From Myxocyprinus asiaticus (Eukaryota > Chordata > Actinopteri > Cypriniformes > Catostomidae), in the NCBI RefSeq assembly GCF_019703515.2, contig NC_059363.1, forward strand, positions 1,666,001 to 1,730,000: a stretch of 64,000 bases of DNA. The letters run 5' to 3'. The notes beneath the pieces are model-generated. The model saw nothing but the letters and a program-made list of their open reading frames with translations. It was not told where the DNA came from and did no database searches. The position numbers and the translations under genes were made by a program. This document shows positions 1 to 12,036 of this stretch, piece by piece (the first letter of the stretch is position 1; every line of letters begins with the position of its first letter).

Positions 1-1460
1 ACTGATATATTTCAAATGTTTATTTCTTTTAATTTTGATGATTATAACTAAGGAAAATCCCAAATTCAGTATCTCAGAAAATTAGAATATTACTTAAGAC
101 CAATACAAAGAAAGGATTTTTAGAAATCTTGGCCAACTGAAAAGTATGAACATGAAAAGTATGAGCATGTACAGTACTCAATACTTAGTTGGGGCTCCTT
201 TTGCCTGAATTACTGCAGCAATGCGGCGTGGCATGGAGTCGATCAGTCTGTGGCACTGCTCAGGTGTTATGAGAGCCCAGGTTGCTCTGATAGTGGCCTT
301 CAGCTCTTCTGCATTGTTGGGTCTGGCATATCGCATCTTCCTCTTCACAATACCCCATAGATTTTCTATGGGGTTAAGGTCAGGCGAGTTTGCTGGCCAA
401 TTAAGAACAGGGATACCATGGTCCTTAAACCAGATACTGGTTGCTTTGGCACTGTGTGCAGGTGCCAAGTCCTGTTGGAAAATGAAATCTGCATCTCCAT
501 AAAGTTGGTCAGCAGCAGGAAGCATAAAGTGCTCTAAAACTTCCTGGTATACGGCTGCGTTGACCTTGGACCTCAGAAAACACAGTGGACCAACACCAGC
601 AGATGACATGGCACCCCAAACCATCACTGACTGTGGAAACTTTACACTGGATCTCAAGCAACGTGGATTGTGTGCCTCTCCTCTCTTCCTCCAGACTCTG
701 GGACCCTGATTTCCAAAGGAAATGCAAAATTTACTTTCATCAGAGAACATAACTTTGGACCACTCAGCAGCAGTCCAGTCCTTTTTGTCTTTAGCCCAGG
801 CGAGACGCTTCAGACGCTGTCTGTTGTTCAAGAGTGGCTTGACACAAGGAATGCGACAGCTGAAACCCATGTCTTGCATACGTCTGTGCGTAGTGGTTCT
901 CCCCCACATTTTTGAATGGGTTTTGTTTCACAATCCTCTCCAGGGTGCGGTTATCCCTATTGCTTGTACACTTTTTTCTACCACATCTTTTCCTTCCCTT
1001 CGCCTCTCTATTAATGTGCTTGGACACAGAGCTCTGTGAACAGCCAGACTCTTTTGCAATGACCTTTTGTGTCTTGCCCTCCTTGTGCAACGTGTCAATG
1101 GTCGTCTTTTGGACAACTGTCAAGTCAGCAGTCTTCCCCATGATTGTGTAGCATACAGAACTAGACTGAGAGACCATTTAAAGGCCTTTGCAGGTGTTTT
1201 GAGTTAATTAGCTGATTAGAGTGTGGCACCAGGTGTCTTCAATATTGAACCTTTTCACAATATTCTAATTTTCAGAGATACTGAATTTGGGATTTTCCTT
1301 AGTTGTCAGTTATAATCATCAAAATTAAAAGAAATAAACATTTGAAATATATCAGTCTGTGTGTAATGAATGAATATAATATACAAGTTTCACTTTTTGA
1401 ATGGAATTAGTGAAATAAATCAACTTTTTGATGATATTCTAATTATATGACCAGCACCTG
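1..1460 (-). mobile_element. Tc1-like DNA transposon, outer left end cut by window edge
   Basis: Bases 1-93 are repeated as an inverted copy at about 1,258-1,356, and the right inverted repeat continues outward to 1,460, where it ends in CCAGCACCTG followed by TA (1,461-1,462). TA is the target of the Tc1/mariner superfamily. The right repeat is therefore about 200 bp long, and most of the matching left outer repeat lies before base 1. The two inner repeats differ by a small indel: about 5 bases are missing on the left near base 47. The transposase is on the minus strand and carries one frameshift. Superfamily assignment is firm; I do not name the exact family. Confidence 0.93.
178..1141 (-). 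pseudogene. Tc1-like transposase, one frameshift
   Basis: This is the transposase of the element above; such enzymes excise and reinsert the element at TA sites in the nucleus. The start chosen is the ATG at 1,139-1,141 (MGKTADLTVVQK), the usual Tc1 start; an ATG 36 bases upstream only adds a non-conserved leader. The N-terminal part is the paired-like helix-turn-helix region (IAKESGCSQSSVSKHI). At about 905-920 the frame shifts by one base inside the linker. The second frame then holds the whole DDE domain: Asp in MFSDESKF, Asp in FQQDLAPAHS and Glu in [11 protein letters not shown], the latter pair with Tc1-type spacing. The end PTKY is typical of the family. Apart from the frameshift no stop interrupts it, so this copy is rather young. 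Confidence 0.9.
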
Positions 1461-1462
1461 TA

Positions 1463-2137
1463 TATATATACACACATTTGATTTTCATTTATATGATTTC
1501 ATGCAATACAGTATGCAAGATTGTACATTTTATTTTCATATTTCGCTTTTGATCACATTTTAGCTTGTGTACAAATGTAAAAATGTCACATTCTATCAAT
1601 TTATATGATGTCATGAATTTTAATAATGACACAAGCTGTTGTCGCTGTTTGAAATTTCATACAAATTGAAAGGCTGGAAAAAAGGTCGGAACCTAATGAA
1701 AATAGAATTACTTTATTATAAAAATAGTAATTTAAGTACTACTATATCAAAACTACAATGCAAAAAAAATAAAAAATAAAAAATGTACAGTGTTTTCTGA
1801 GGTTAAAATATTTCATAATGTATGATTGTACCTTTTAAATATTTATGCATTTACACATTTATTACACTTACTACATTTGTAACATGTTTGTTTATACGCA
1901 CTTGTGCGATTTACATTGAGTTTACATTGATATGTGTAAGAAGCGCTAAATTGGTACTGTCTCTTTAAGAAAAGCGTTTACGGTTGAATAAGCACAGCTC
2001 ACATTAACGAGAAAGAAGTTACACGGTTGTTTTTTCCTCATCCATGAAATGTATGATTAGAAATAATGTTTCTTTTTATCTTTTTGATCACCAACTGACT
2101 GTAAATAACAGAAAGGATATTAAGAGAGACATGAAAT
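1463..2137. other. AT-rich stretch, no gene seen
   Basis: No coding signal is visible. The sequence is AT-rich with short A and T runs. At about 1,953-1,975 there is a piece reading like TACTGTCTCTTTAAG that recurs inverted at about 5,307-5,330, so it is probably part of an old dispersed repeat. Confidence 0.5.
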
Positions 2138-2395
2138 GTGACTCCAGCCAGGTCTCCTAAGCAACCAAATTGGCCCCGGTTGCTATGGAGGGTAGAGTCA
2201 CATGGGGTAACCTCCTTGTGGTCGCTATAAAGTGGTTCTCGCTCTCGGTGGGGTGCGTGGTGAGTTGTGCGTGGATGCCGCGGAGTATAGCATGAAGCCT
2301 CCACACGCACTACGTCTCCGCGGTAACACGCTCAACAAACCATGTGATAAGATGCGCGGATTGATGGTCTCAGATGCGGAGGCAACATGTAACAT
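2138..2395 (+). repeat. tRNA-derived SINE, body only (family A)
   Basis: This is a partial copy of the SINE family that occurs full-length at 53,476-53,924. It starts at GTGACTCCAGCC, so the tRNA-like head is missing, and it stops before the A-rich tail. It matches the other copies through the segments for AACCAAATTGGCC, GAGTCACATGGGGTAACC and GCGGATTGATGGTCTCAGA. An open frame can be read here on both strands, but it is only the SINE body. Confidence 0.85.
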
Positions 2396-4094
2396 TTGCC
2401 TCAAAACACATGACATATCTCATGTATGGATACATACAGTTTATTAGATTGTGTAAGTGAAAAAAACGATGTTCTCTTCTTTATGTTTACAAACGTCCTT
2501 TAAAATACATACTGTAAATCATAGAAATTATATTATATTTATTTTTAATATTATTATCTTTTTACAGAATCGTGCAGCTCTAATGCATCTTGAACAATGA
2601 ACAATATTTGTTTTACAGCATTTATTAATGTTTGTTAATGTTAATTAATAAAAATACAATTGTTCATTGTTAGTTCATAGTGAATTAACTAATGTTAAAA
2701 TATACAACTTTTTATTTAAAAAATGTATGGAGTACAAGATTAATAAATGCTGTCAGTTTTTGTTAATGTTAACCAGTGTTGTTAACTAATGGAAACTTTT
2801 TTGTAAAGTGTTACCAAATGATTAATTGTAACTCCTCATAGAGGTTACAAGCTACATCATCCAAACTCTGCACAGACCTTTAGACTGTTATGACACGGGT
2901 TGCTTTGACTTTTCTATTTGATTGGAATTACAGTTTTCACACAGCGGGTTATATAATCCTGGAAAAATCCCATAGATTTATATTGACGGAATGCTCGAAT
3001 GGCAAGACTATTCAAACTCCAACTGTAAAATAAATAAATAAATAATTAAATGTAAACAAACCCACACAAATCTAGAGTTTTGGCAAACTTGACGCAAATT
3101 TGCCACCCATTATTTTCTTGCGGTTTGCCGCAAATTATTGCCTGAAGTTTGCAGCTCTTCAATGATAGCGTTGAGCCTGCAGCAAATGTTTGGCAACAAT
3201 GGACAGTTCACACTAGGACATATCATGATTTTAATTTGATTAATTGTACATCATTTTTCTCCCCAAAAATGTCAAATTTGTGTGTGAGCATTTGGAAGCT
3301 GTCGTGTGTCAGTCAAACAGCATGTGGGTATCGGATTGAGTCGGTGCTCGGTACTACAGAAACACTAGTATCGTGACATCTTTTTTATTTTAGTTCTGAC
3401 TCAGTACCAAAGTACCGGTACTTTTGACATCACTAGCCACAATTAAAGAAGCCAGTTACTCAATCCACCAGCATTCATGCAGAATGTTCTCTGAATCTGA
3501 GTGTTCACTGACTTTATAAACGTTTCTAAACTGATGCAGCTGCTAGCGTTTGACACTGTTAATTAGAAAATCTCTCACTGATGGATGACGCAGGCATGCA
3601 AACAACAACTGCTGAGTGACTGGCTCCTTCATTACCCATAGGACACGCCCACAAGACACACACTTAGATCTCTACAACACAAATTTTTTTCGATGTGTTC
3701 AGAATAACATACTAATCTTACTGTTTCTGCAGTATCGATGTCAGTAAAGCCTATGGCAATGTTCAGAATATGTGTGATTCTTTATATCTCCTTCTTTGGG
3801 TTCCCACCCTTTTTTAGCACTAAATTTCCATGACATAATTTTGCTAATGAATCAGTTAGACCTTTAGACCGATATTAATCCGATTAAATATTTTGAGCAG
3901 AGAAAAACTAGAAAAAAGGCTGTAGTTTTATAGCCAGTAGTTAAATTTTTCAGGCTGCGCAAACTGCAAGCATGACGGGAAATGACTTGCTGACGACACA
4001 GCTTTATGCTCATTGGCTTAAACAACCGTAATGCTTTGTTCTTGTTTAAAACGTTTGATTTGTTTTAACTCTGATATTATGTTTTTATGTGTAT
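2396..4094. other. Decayed repeats, no gene seen
   Basis: No exon is recognisable. About 2,590-2,820 is a TTAATGTTAACTAATG-rich segment ending in AAAGTGTTACC, which resembles the terminal part of an old DNA transposon. About 3,320-3,440 contains TATCGG/GTACCGGTACTTT words ending in GACATCACTAG, like the end of a hAT-type element. The rest shows nothing I can support. Confidence 0.4.
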
Positions 4095-4942
4095 GTGGCA
4101 TGCAGGTGATTCGTCATTCGTCAATCGTTCGCCACTTATCTTCCCGGCATCGCTCTGCCCAGACGCCGCTCGGCTCCGCCCTGCTCACCACCTACCCCCA
4201 TCGCCAAACTCTGGTCGGGGATTTCTCCAGCCTGTGACTTACTCCACCCTCATTTCAAGGAGGGGATCATCAACGGGTCCCACCACTCTCCAGATCTGAC
4301 CTGTGTGTGCCTGGGAGGGGGAATAGGATGAAAGAGAGAAGAAAGGGAAGGGGAGGAATAACAAAAGGGATAAAGACAGCAGAGAGAGAGGAGCTCGCCG
4401 GCCCCAGATACTCCATCAATTTGTCCTCGGCCCACTGTCCTGCTTCCGTCCATGACGCTGGGTGATGGCACTGGACCCCTTAGCCGTTCCTCCCCGTTGC
4501 CGGTTGACACGGGGCTCCAGTGCAACCATTTAGAACACTCCCTCGGCGTCGCGACCCCCAGTCAGTGGCAAGGACTCCTTGGACAGCGCACCCTTCCTCC
4601 TTCCCGGGTTTCGGCACCAGTGTAATAGTTTTTGGAAAGGAGGAAGGTGGGGCTGGCTTATTGTTGCACTTTTCAGTCGTACACAATAACACACTTCTTC
4701 ACACTACACTATGCTTTTCAGCTTCACTACACATAAACACTGTTGGCTTTTCAACTCAAAACTCTACACATAAACAGCTTCACACATCTCTCTCTCTTCT
4801 CCTCGTCTCTTTTCCTTATGTATTCCCACTGCCCCTCGCTGGAACGCGAGACCGGTGTGGCACGCAGGTGAAAGTCATTCGCCACTTATCTTACCAGCGT
4901 CGCTCTGCTCAGACGCCACTCAGCTCTGCTCTGCTCACCACA
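4095..4942 (-). mobile_element. Internally deleted LTR retrotransposon
   Basis: Read on the minus strand, the 5' LTR spans 4,942 down to 4,621. It begins TGTGGTGAGCAG and ends TTACA. One base later comes a primer-binding-site-like sequence at 4,619-4,602 (TGGTGCCGAAACCCGGGA). A short internal remnant follows (about 4,600-4,200), then a purine-rich stretch (GATGGGGGTAGG) and a truncated 3' LTR at about 4,192-4,095 that starts the same way. No gag or pol domains remain. The LTR matches the solo LTR at 10,422-10,753, which lies in the opposite orientation. A Gypsy-type element is likely, but no coding region is left to prove it. A long open frame on the plus strand here is a chance frame. Confidence 0.8.
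4602..4619 (-). promoter_or_regulatory. Primer binding site of LTR element
   Basis: TGGTGCCGAAACCCGGGA on the minus strand sits one base inside the 5' LTR end. It begins with TGG, the complement of a tRNA CCA end, as reverse-transcription primer sites do. The tRNA species is not assigned. Confidence 0.75.
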
Positions 4943-6513
4943 GTGTACAAATTATGTGTGAATATTCCCAACACTCTCTCTGTTCGATCTCGATGTTATC
5001 ATATTTCTAAAATATCTCAAATGTGTCTTTATTCAACTAAAAATGGATCAAAAGACACAGATTTTGAGGAATCCTTTCACAGCGTGTTGAGAGTAAAAGT
5101 TGTTCCGTGTAATGTGTGTCCAAGACAAGATCCACTCAACTGTCTCTTTTAAATTCCTGTCTGTTCTTTACAGTCAGTTATTGATCAAAAACAACTATAA
5201 AAAAAAACATTTAACTCTAATCATGCATGGCACAGATGAGGTAAAGCCATTCGAGTCTGTCTAGTTAACATGCGCTCATTTAAAGGCACGGTTTACAGAA
5301 ATGCCATTGTTTTTTAAAGAGACAGTACCGGTTTTAGCACGTGTTCAACAAATCAATGTAAATACTTGTAAATAGTACAAATTATGCAATTTAACAATAA
5401 ATATGTAACAAAAATAATATATGAAATATCATATCTTATTTATTGATTGAATACATTTATTTGTTCATTTTTAAAAAGCCAAAATGTGAACAAAATGATG
5501 AAAAAGTAATAAAATATAATTAGTAAAATTTATATTTCCTAATGAACCTAGTTAAAAGGTCCCCTGTATAATTAACAGCATTAGCTGGGAGATAATTTAC
5601 TTTATATGTAAGCAAAAGGGACATTATAACTGAAAAAAACCCATATGAATCGATATCGAATCAAATCGAAATCGGAATCGAATCGAGAGCTTGTGGATCA
5701 GAATCAACTGAATCAGGAAATCTGTATCAATATCCAGCCCTAATAACAAGCACATTGAGTGACTTGTTAATGATATTCATTTTAATTTTAAAGCAACAGA
5801 ATTTAAATTACATCCACTTTATCAAAACATGAATGCAAATCTTGCGATATCTGCCTTTGATCTCGTAGGTGGCTGATCCACTACGAGAAGTGAGAACTGA
5901 CTTGACCGCACAAATTTCACTCCTATATATTTCTTAGATCATAACCGGATGCCACTCACTGACCTAAACATGATGCAACCTGAAGAGGTGACAACAATGA
6001 AGAATACTATCATTTGAAATGTTTATCTTTGCTTAATGCACCCAGTGTCACATCCACTTCACCACCATTTACCACATTCTACAAAATCAGTATGCAGCTA
6101 CAGTGGGTACTGAGCAGTATGCAGTGAACAGTATTCTGGTTGTTAGCCAGGAGATTGTGGAGATCATGCTGCACTTCACTGACAATTTAGGTAAATCTTT
6201 GTCTATTAGTGAGATTTTTAGGGCATTCCAGTTTCAATTTCAGGCTTTTGACACTTTTTTGACCGAGTTGCTAATTTGTGGGCTGGACTCAGCTGTATAG
6301 CAATTAGTACTTAAGTAGTGAGAGAACTGTAGCGGCAGCAGAAGCAGAAGTGGTTGTGTGCAGCCCTATTCATGTGAAGACGTATCTCGAGTAAAGACCT
6401 GCGAGTCAACCTGCGTGAGTCCACCGAGCAAAGACACAGACAAGGAGTCAGCCACTATGATTAGTTTTACCCCCTTCTTTCTTTCTTATAGTTCTTCTTT
6501 ATTCTACTCATAA
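4943..6513. other. Repeat debris, no gene seen
   Basis: No supported gene. At about 5,640-5,745 there is a run of CGAATC/AATCGA words ending in ATCCAGCCCTA, which resembles a hAT-type terminus read in reverse (TAGGGCTGGAT). The TTTAAAGAGACAGTACC piece at about 5,313-5,330 is shared in inverted form with about 1,953-1,975. Confidence 0.4.
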
Positions 6514-9500
6514 TGTGTTTTCAGTACATTCCTGTTGTCTCATGCAGGCAAAAATCTACACGCACACGCTGTAGACTACGCACACAAGAGCACCTTAGGT
6601 CACTTAGCACTGCCTCTCCACAGTCCATCTCTGTCGGACTGCAGAACTGCCAGTCAGCTGTCAACAAAGCTGAATTCATTCCATCCTTTGCCAGTCAGTC
6701 AAAACTCAATGTTTTGGCTCTGACTGAGACATGGATCTGCAGAGAAAACACGGCAACTCCCTAAGCTCTCTCAGCTGACTTCACTTTCACCCACACCCCT
6801 CATCTGACTGGGTGGGGTGGGGGAACTGGTTTGCTCATTTCAAACTCATGGAAATTCACTCAGCTGTCTTCTCTCTGCAGTAACACAACTTTTGAATATC
6901 ATGCCATTACTGCCACTAATCCTGCTAAAATCCACTTTTTGGTCATCTATCACCCCCCAGGTCAACTAGGCAACTTTGTTGAAGAGCTAGATGTATTGCT
7001 GTCCTCATTTCCTGAGGATGACACTCCATTGGTGGTTCTTGGGGACTTTACCATCCACCTGGAAAAACCTCAAGCAGCTGACATTCTAGCTCTTCTGACC
7101 TCATTTGACCTTAAAAGACTGCATACCCCTGCTACTCATAGGGCAGGGAAACCTAGATCTCATCCTTACACATAATTGTATCTACAATAATCCCCTTGTT
7201 ACACCTCTACATATCTCTGACCATTTCTTCATCCAGTTTTCTGTTACTCTCCCTTCTTCTTTACCTCTTATTCCACCTATGGTCTCCTGCCACAACCTTT
7301 GCTCTCTCTCACCCACTCACTTATCTTCCATAGTCTCTGCATCCCTTCCATCCACTAACCATTTCTCTTCACTTGATTTAAATGAAGCAACAAATGCTCT
7401 TTGCTCAACATTAACCTCTTGCCTTGATAGTGTCTGTCCTCTTATCTCCACGCCAGCATGTGCCACACCCTCCAGCCCCTGGCTGTCGGTCACTGTTTGT
7501 GATCACTGAACCAAGCTGAGGGCTGCGGAGAGAAAGTGGCACAAGTCAAAAAATCCTTCTGACCTGTGCAAGTATCAATCACTTCTTTCCTATTTTTCTG
7601 CTACAGTTTGTGCTGCTAAAATTTATTATTACCAGAACAAGATCACTAACACTTCAGATTCCCATAAACTATTTTCAACTTTCTCATCTCTTCTCTATCC
7701 TCCTCCACCACATCTACTACTTCTTTGACTGCTGATGACTTTGCCACGTTTTTTACTGACAAGGTAGTGAGCATCAGCAGCCAGTTCTCTACATCTCGCT
7801 ACTCTCTTCCAACATCCCATCTTGTGTTTTCCTCTTTCTCTCCTGTCTCCGAGACTGAGGTCTCCAAAGTACTTCTTTCTAAGCATCCTACCACCTGTCC
7901 ACTTGTCCCTATCCCCTCCCATCTTATGCAAGCTGCCTCTCCATTGATCTTACCCACTCTCACACACATTATCAATGCATCTCTCACAACCGGAAACTTT
8001 CCCAATACATTCAAGCAGGTTCGAGTAACCCCACTGCTTAAAAAATTCAACACATAACCCCACAGTAGTCGACAACTACAGACTGGTCTCTCTCCTACCC
8101 TTCCTGTTTAAAACTCTTGAGAAGATCATATTCAACCAGTTGTCTGTTTTTCTCTCACAGAACAACCTACTCAACAGGCATCAGTCTGGCTTCAAAAAAG
8201 GAAACTCAACAGAGACTGCCCTCTTGTAAGTAGCTGAAACCCTGTGACTGGTGAGACCTAACTCCAAATCATCTGTCCTCATCCTCCTTAACTTGTCTGC
8301 TGCTTTTGACACAGTGAACAACAAGATCCTCCTGTCCACCCTCTCTGACCTGGGCATCACAGGAACTGTGCTTGGATGGTTTGAGTCATATCTCACTGGC
8401 AGATCGTTCAAGGTCTCCTGGAGAGGAGAGGTGTCCAAGACACACCAGCTGACCACTTGGGTTCCTCAAGGATCAGTGCTTGGACCCCTCCTCTTCTCGA
8501 TTTACACAATATCACTCGGACTGGTCATTGAGGCACATGGCTTTTCCTACCACTGCTACACATATGATATGCAGCTCTACCTGTCATTCCAGCCTGATGC
8601 CCCTACTGTCTCAGCTCGTATCTCTGCCTGCCTCTCAGACATTTTGGCCTGGATGAAGGACCAACACCTACAGCTCAACCTTGCCAAGACAGAACTCCTC
8701 GTGATCGCAGCCAGCCCGTCTGTTGACCACAACCTCACTATTCATCTCGGTTCAACTACACTAACACCAACCAGAACAGCCCGGAACCTGGGAGAGTTGC
8801 TCAATGACTAGCTTAATTTCACTGCACACATCACATCAACTGCCCAGTCTTGCAGATTCGCACTTTACAACATTAGGAAAATCAGACCTTTCCTGTCTGA
8901 ATATGCTACACAGCTCCTGGTCCAAGCTCTGGTCATTTCAAGACTGGACTATTGCAATGCTCTGTTGGCTGGCCTTCCAGCTAACACAATTAAGCCACTG
9001 CAGATGATCCAGAATGCAGCAGCGCATCTGGTCTTCAATCTGCAAAAAAGGGCTCATGTCACCCCACCCTTGATTTCACTCCACTGGCTACTTTAGCTGC
9101 CCGCAACAAATTCAAGTCTTTGACTCTGGCCTTCAGGATAGCCAATGGAACCGTACCCTCTTACTTCAATTCACTTCTTCAGGTCTATGCTCCAACTCAC
9201 TCTCTGTGGTCTATGAATGAGCGATGCCTGGTGGTTCCATCACAAAGAGGCTCAAAGTCTATTTCACAATCATTCACTTTCTCTACTCCTCTGTGGTGGA
9301 ATGAACTTCCAACCTCCACACGATCTGCTGTTACCTTCTCAACATTCAAGAAGTAGCTGAAAACACATCTGTTCCATGAGCACTTAACCAACCCACACTA
9401 ATTACACTTACCACTGCACTTAACCTGCACTTAATGTACAGGAAAAAATCCTTGTCTGTCTCTTTCGTCTGTGCTATCATCTTTACTTCTCCAGCTACTG

Positions 9501-9629
9501 TGAGAACTTGGCAGTCTTATACTGCAGATGTTGTTAAACTTTGCATGACAAATTGCTTGCTATGTGTCTCATTTGTAAGTCACTTTAGATAAAGTAGTCT
9601 GATAAATGACTATGTAAATGTATGTAAAT
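6514..9629 (+). mobile_element. L2-type LINE (non-LTR retrotransposon), decayed
   Basis: The element contains, in order, an apurinic-type endonuclease, a reverse transcriptase and a short 3' UTR. The 3' end (about 9,565-9,629) reads GTAAGTCACTTTAGATAAAG and then TAAATGACTATGTAAATG, the typical fish L2 tail with short TGTAAA-like repeats. The same tail is found reversed at about 13,107-13,330. The coding part is broken by many stops and frameshifts. The 5' limit is uncertain. Confidence 0.85.
6596..9400 (+). pseudogene. L2-type LINE ORF2 (endonuclease and reverse transcriptase) pseudogene
   Basis: In an active element this protein nicks target DNA and reverse-transcribes its own RNA. The endonuclease part shows LALTETWIC, then LVVLGDFTIHLE (usually GDFN) and ISDHFFI, spread over different frames between 6,600 and 7,230. 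The reverse transcriptase part shows FKQVRVTPLLKK, then [15 protein letters not shown], then [16 protein letters not shown] (8,459-8,508). Where the catalytic YADD box should be, this copy reads [12 protein letters not shown] (8,551-8,586), so the key aspartates are partly lost. The C-terminal region (ISRLDYCNALLAGLP, WWNELP) follows to about 9,360. Multiple stops and frame changes make it non-functional. Confidence 0.87.
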
Positions 9630-10110
9630 TTATTCCATTCTGAACATAGCAACAGGAATGCAACAAAGTTTAGGAATGTTTACTCAGTACTTAGTAAAAG
9701 AAAACAAGCTTTGTATCAAATCATATGAAAATTCTGTTGATAGCTTTCAACTATCTGAACTAATGATCTAAACTCGAGTTGATTCAGTGATGTAACTCTT
9801 ATCCCTGTAGGAAGACTATCAAGATGAATTATGGGGAGAATTTGCCAAGTTAAAGAACAATCAGTCATACATAGGCAGAAGATGTTATTAGCCCTGAAAG
9901 AGCTTCTTTCTCCTCTGAATCCTTAAATTATCAACTCCCACATCCAGAGCGACTGACATGGTGTGTCATCACTAATATCTGCTTCCTCTTCAGCTCTGAG
10001 TCTCATGAGATTCCTTTATTGTATGGTGGAACATCTCAGCTGTTTATTATGTAATTGGTCAATGGCAGGCATATGCACGAGACTAGCAACCATCTTGGTA
10101 ACATCGCCAG
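9630..10110. other. No gene seen
   Basis: Unique-looking AT-rich sequence with no recognisable exon or repeat structure. Confidence 0.4.
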
Positions 10111-10118
10111 AGAGCTAC

Positions 10119-10275
10119 ACTGCTGAAAAGACCAGTTTAACCAGTATGCAATACTCATGCTGATCTAGATTGGTTTATGTCGGTTTGGTGCTGGTCTAGT
10201 TTTACCATGATTTTTCCCAGCAAAACTTAGATGCTGAAGCTAGTCGACCAGTACTAGCTGTTTTTTCGGGTAATG
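10119..10275. repeat. Short palindromic MITE-like repeat
   Basis: The segment opens with CACTGCTGAAAAGACCAG and contains several CTGGT/ACCAG words in both orientations, as in a small inverted-repeat element. A related fragment starts CTCTGCTGAAAAGACCAG at about 37,945. Boundaries are approximate. Confidence 0.45.
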
Positions 10276-10421
10276 TTTAGGGATGCACAAGATGGAAAAT
10301 TTGTGTTGCCGATACCGATGTGTGGCGACACTGATAGTTTGGTGGTTCTGCTTTTGTATGCAACCTTGTTTCAAATCAATGATAATTCATTACACAACTT
10401 TAAAATAAATTTTTATAAAAC

Positions 10422-10753
10422 TGTGGTGAGCAGGGCAGGGCCGAGCTGCGTCTGGGCAGAGCGAGGCCGGGAAAATAAGTGGTGAATGAGGTCCACCTGT
10501 GTGCCACTCCGGTCTCGCGTTCCAGTGAGGGGCGACGGGAGTATTTAAGGAGAGGAGACAGTGGCAGACGAGGGAGACGCACAAAGCTGTCTGTGTGTGT
10601 GTCTGCATGTCAGTGTGGTGGATGCTGAAAAGCAAACCTTTTGTGTACTGCTGAAAAGCGGTGTCTTATTGTGTGCGACTGAAAAGTGCAACAATAAATG
10701 TCTACATGTTTTGTCAAGCCGGCCCCAGCCTCCTCCTTTCCTTAATTGTTACA
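10422..10753 (+). mobile_element. Solo LTR with 5-bp target duplication
   Basis: The 332-bp unit begins TGTGGTGAGCAG and ends GTTACA. It is flanked on both sides by the 5-bp direct repeat AAAAC (10,417-10,421 and 10,754-10,758). It contains an AATAAA signal at about 10,692. The same LTR bounds the deleted element at 4,095-4,942. No internal region is present, so it arose by recombination between the two LTRs of a full element. Confidence 0.9.
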
Positions 10754-10759
10754 AAAACC

Positions 10760-12034
10760 TTTATTCTCAGAAGGCTCTATATAATTCAATGGGTATGGCC
10801 AGGAAGTTTTGTTATTTTCATGCAAGCATGCGCTTAAGACTAGGTCAAAAAAATTGGCAAAACCATGTGCAAAGCGCTAATGGGCTGGGTCAAGTGCATT
10901 TTAATTCTGAGGTTCTTCTCCTGTTATTACACCATCTGCGTCCTATTATATATTCCATTTCATGTCAAGCAACTTTGCCATAAATGAAGACAGCCCATTC
11001 ATAATAATTAGGTAGTGTAAATGGACTGTATGCAATGCATCCCCTGTTCAATGACTGTACTGTCACCTGCGTTGCTCTGGATTACAATGTATGTGTTCTA
11101 TGTGTTGTACGTTCTCTATCAGCCTCTCTGGGACTGTTGGCTCTCGTCCTGCTCGCCCGTGTCTCACCTGCTTGAAATATGGTTCACTTCTCTCCCATTG
11201 TTAATTGTTTTGTAATGTATATTTGTTATTGTTATATTTGTATATATATTTCTGTTTAATGTTTTATGTTTAATTTCTGTACAGTGTCTTTGAGCTTTGG
11301 AAAAGTGTTATAAAAATAAACATTATTATTATTATTGATCATATTGATCTACTGGCACACAAATCAAGGCTATTATTGGAAGTGATCAATGATAGTGATC
11401 TTTGATACCATCTGCTGGTGAAATCCCCAAACTGCAAATGCAGGAACCGATTTTAGACTTTGTGCCGAGATTAGATGTGGTTCTCAGATGTCTTTTCAGG
11501 AAAATAGCAAATTGTGCTTTGCGCCACATTGTTAACATACAATACACCCATAGTTTACGTGCATACACCCGCAGATAGCACAAACACTCTTACTTGCACA
11601 TTGCACTGGAAAAAAAAATTGCGCTTAGAATTAGTGCTCTAATGAAAATTGGATAAGACGTAACACATGGTGGTTGCACTTTGTGCTGTGCCTAACGTTG
11701 TCACGAAAATAGAGCCACGTGTCGCTACATATTTCCCAAGTGTTAGAGTAACTTGTCTCAGTTATAAACAAAACACTGAAACAAAAAGCACACTGCTGAC
11801 TCACATTAACTGAATTGTGAATGCTGAAGCTCAAATGGCCTCCACTTTAGCTTTAACGAATTCATCATATTCCTTTCTGTTTCAAGCTTTAAAGTGAATA
11901 ATCAAATTAGTTGTTAACAGTTTTAATGATAGTACCACCTTGTGAAATTCTAGGAGTGCAAAACTTGCAAATTGCAACAACTGCTGTCAATGTCACCCAA
12001 TTTATATAATTCCACACAAGAAAAATTTTCTTTT
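10760..12034. other. Includes a LINE 3' tail; otherwise no gene
   Basis: At about 11,010-11,335 the sequence ends in GTGTCTTTGAGCTTTGG, AAAAGTGTTATAAAAATAAAC and a TTA/ATT microsatellite, the form of a 5'-truncated fish LINE 3' end. The remaining sequence shows no exon I can support. Confidence 0.5.
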
Positions 12035-12036
12035 AG

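Noticed and set aside
4520..5152. Long plus-strand open frame of 210 codons
   Set aside because: It runs antisense through an LTR and primer site and has no domain; a chance frame over LTR sequence.
1953..5330. Inverted TACTGTCTCTTTAA pieces as ends of one large transposon
   Set aside because: The shared piece is only about 20 bp and the intervening sequence shows no common structure or duplication.
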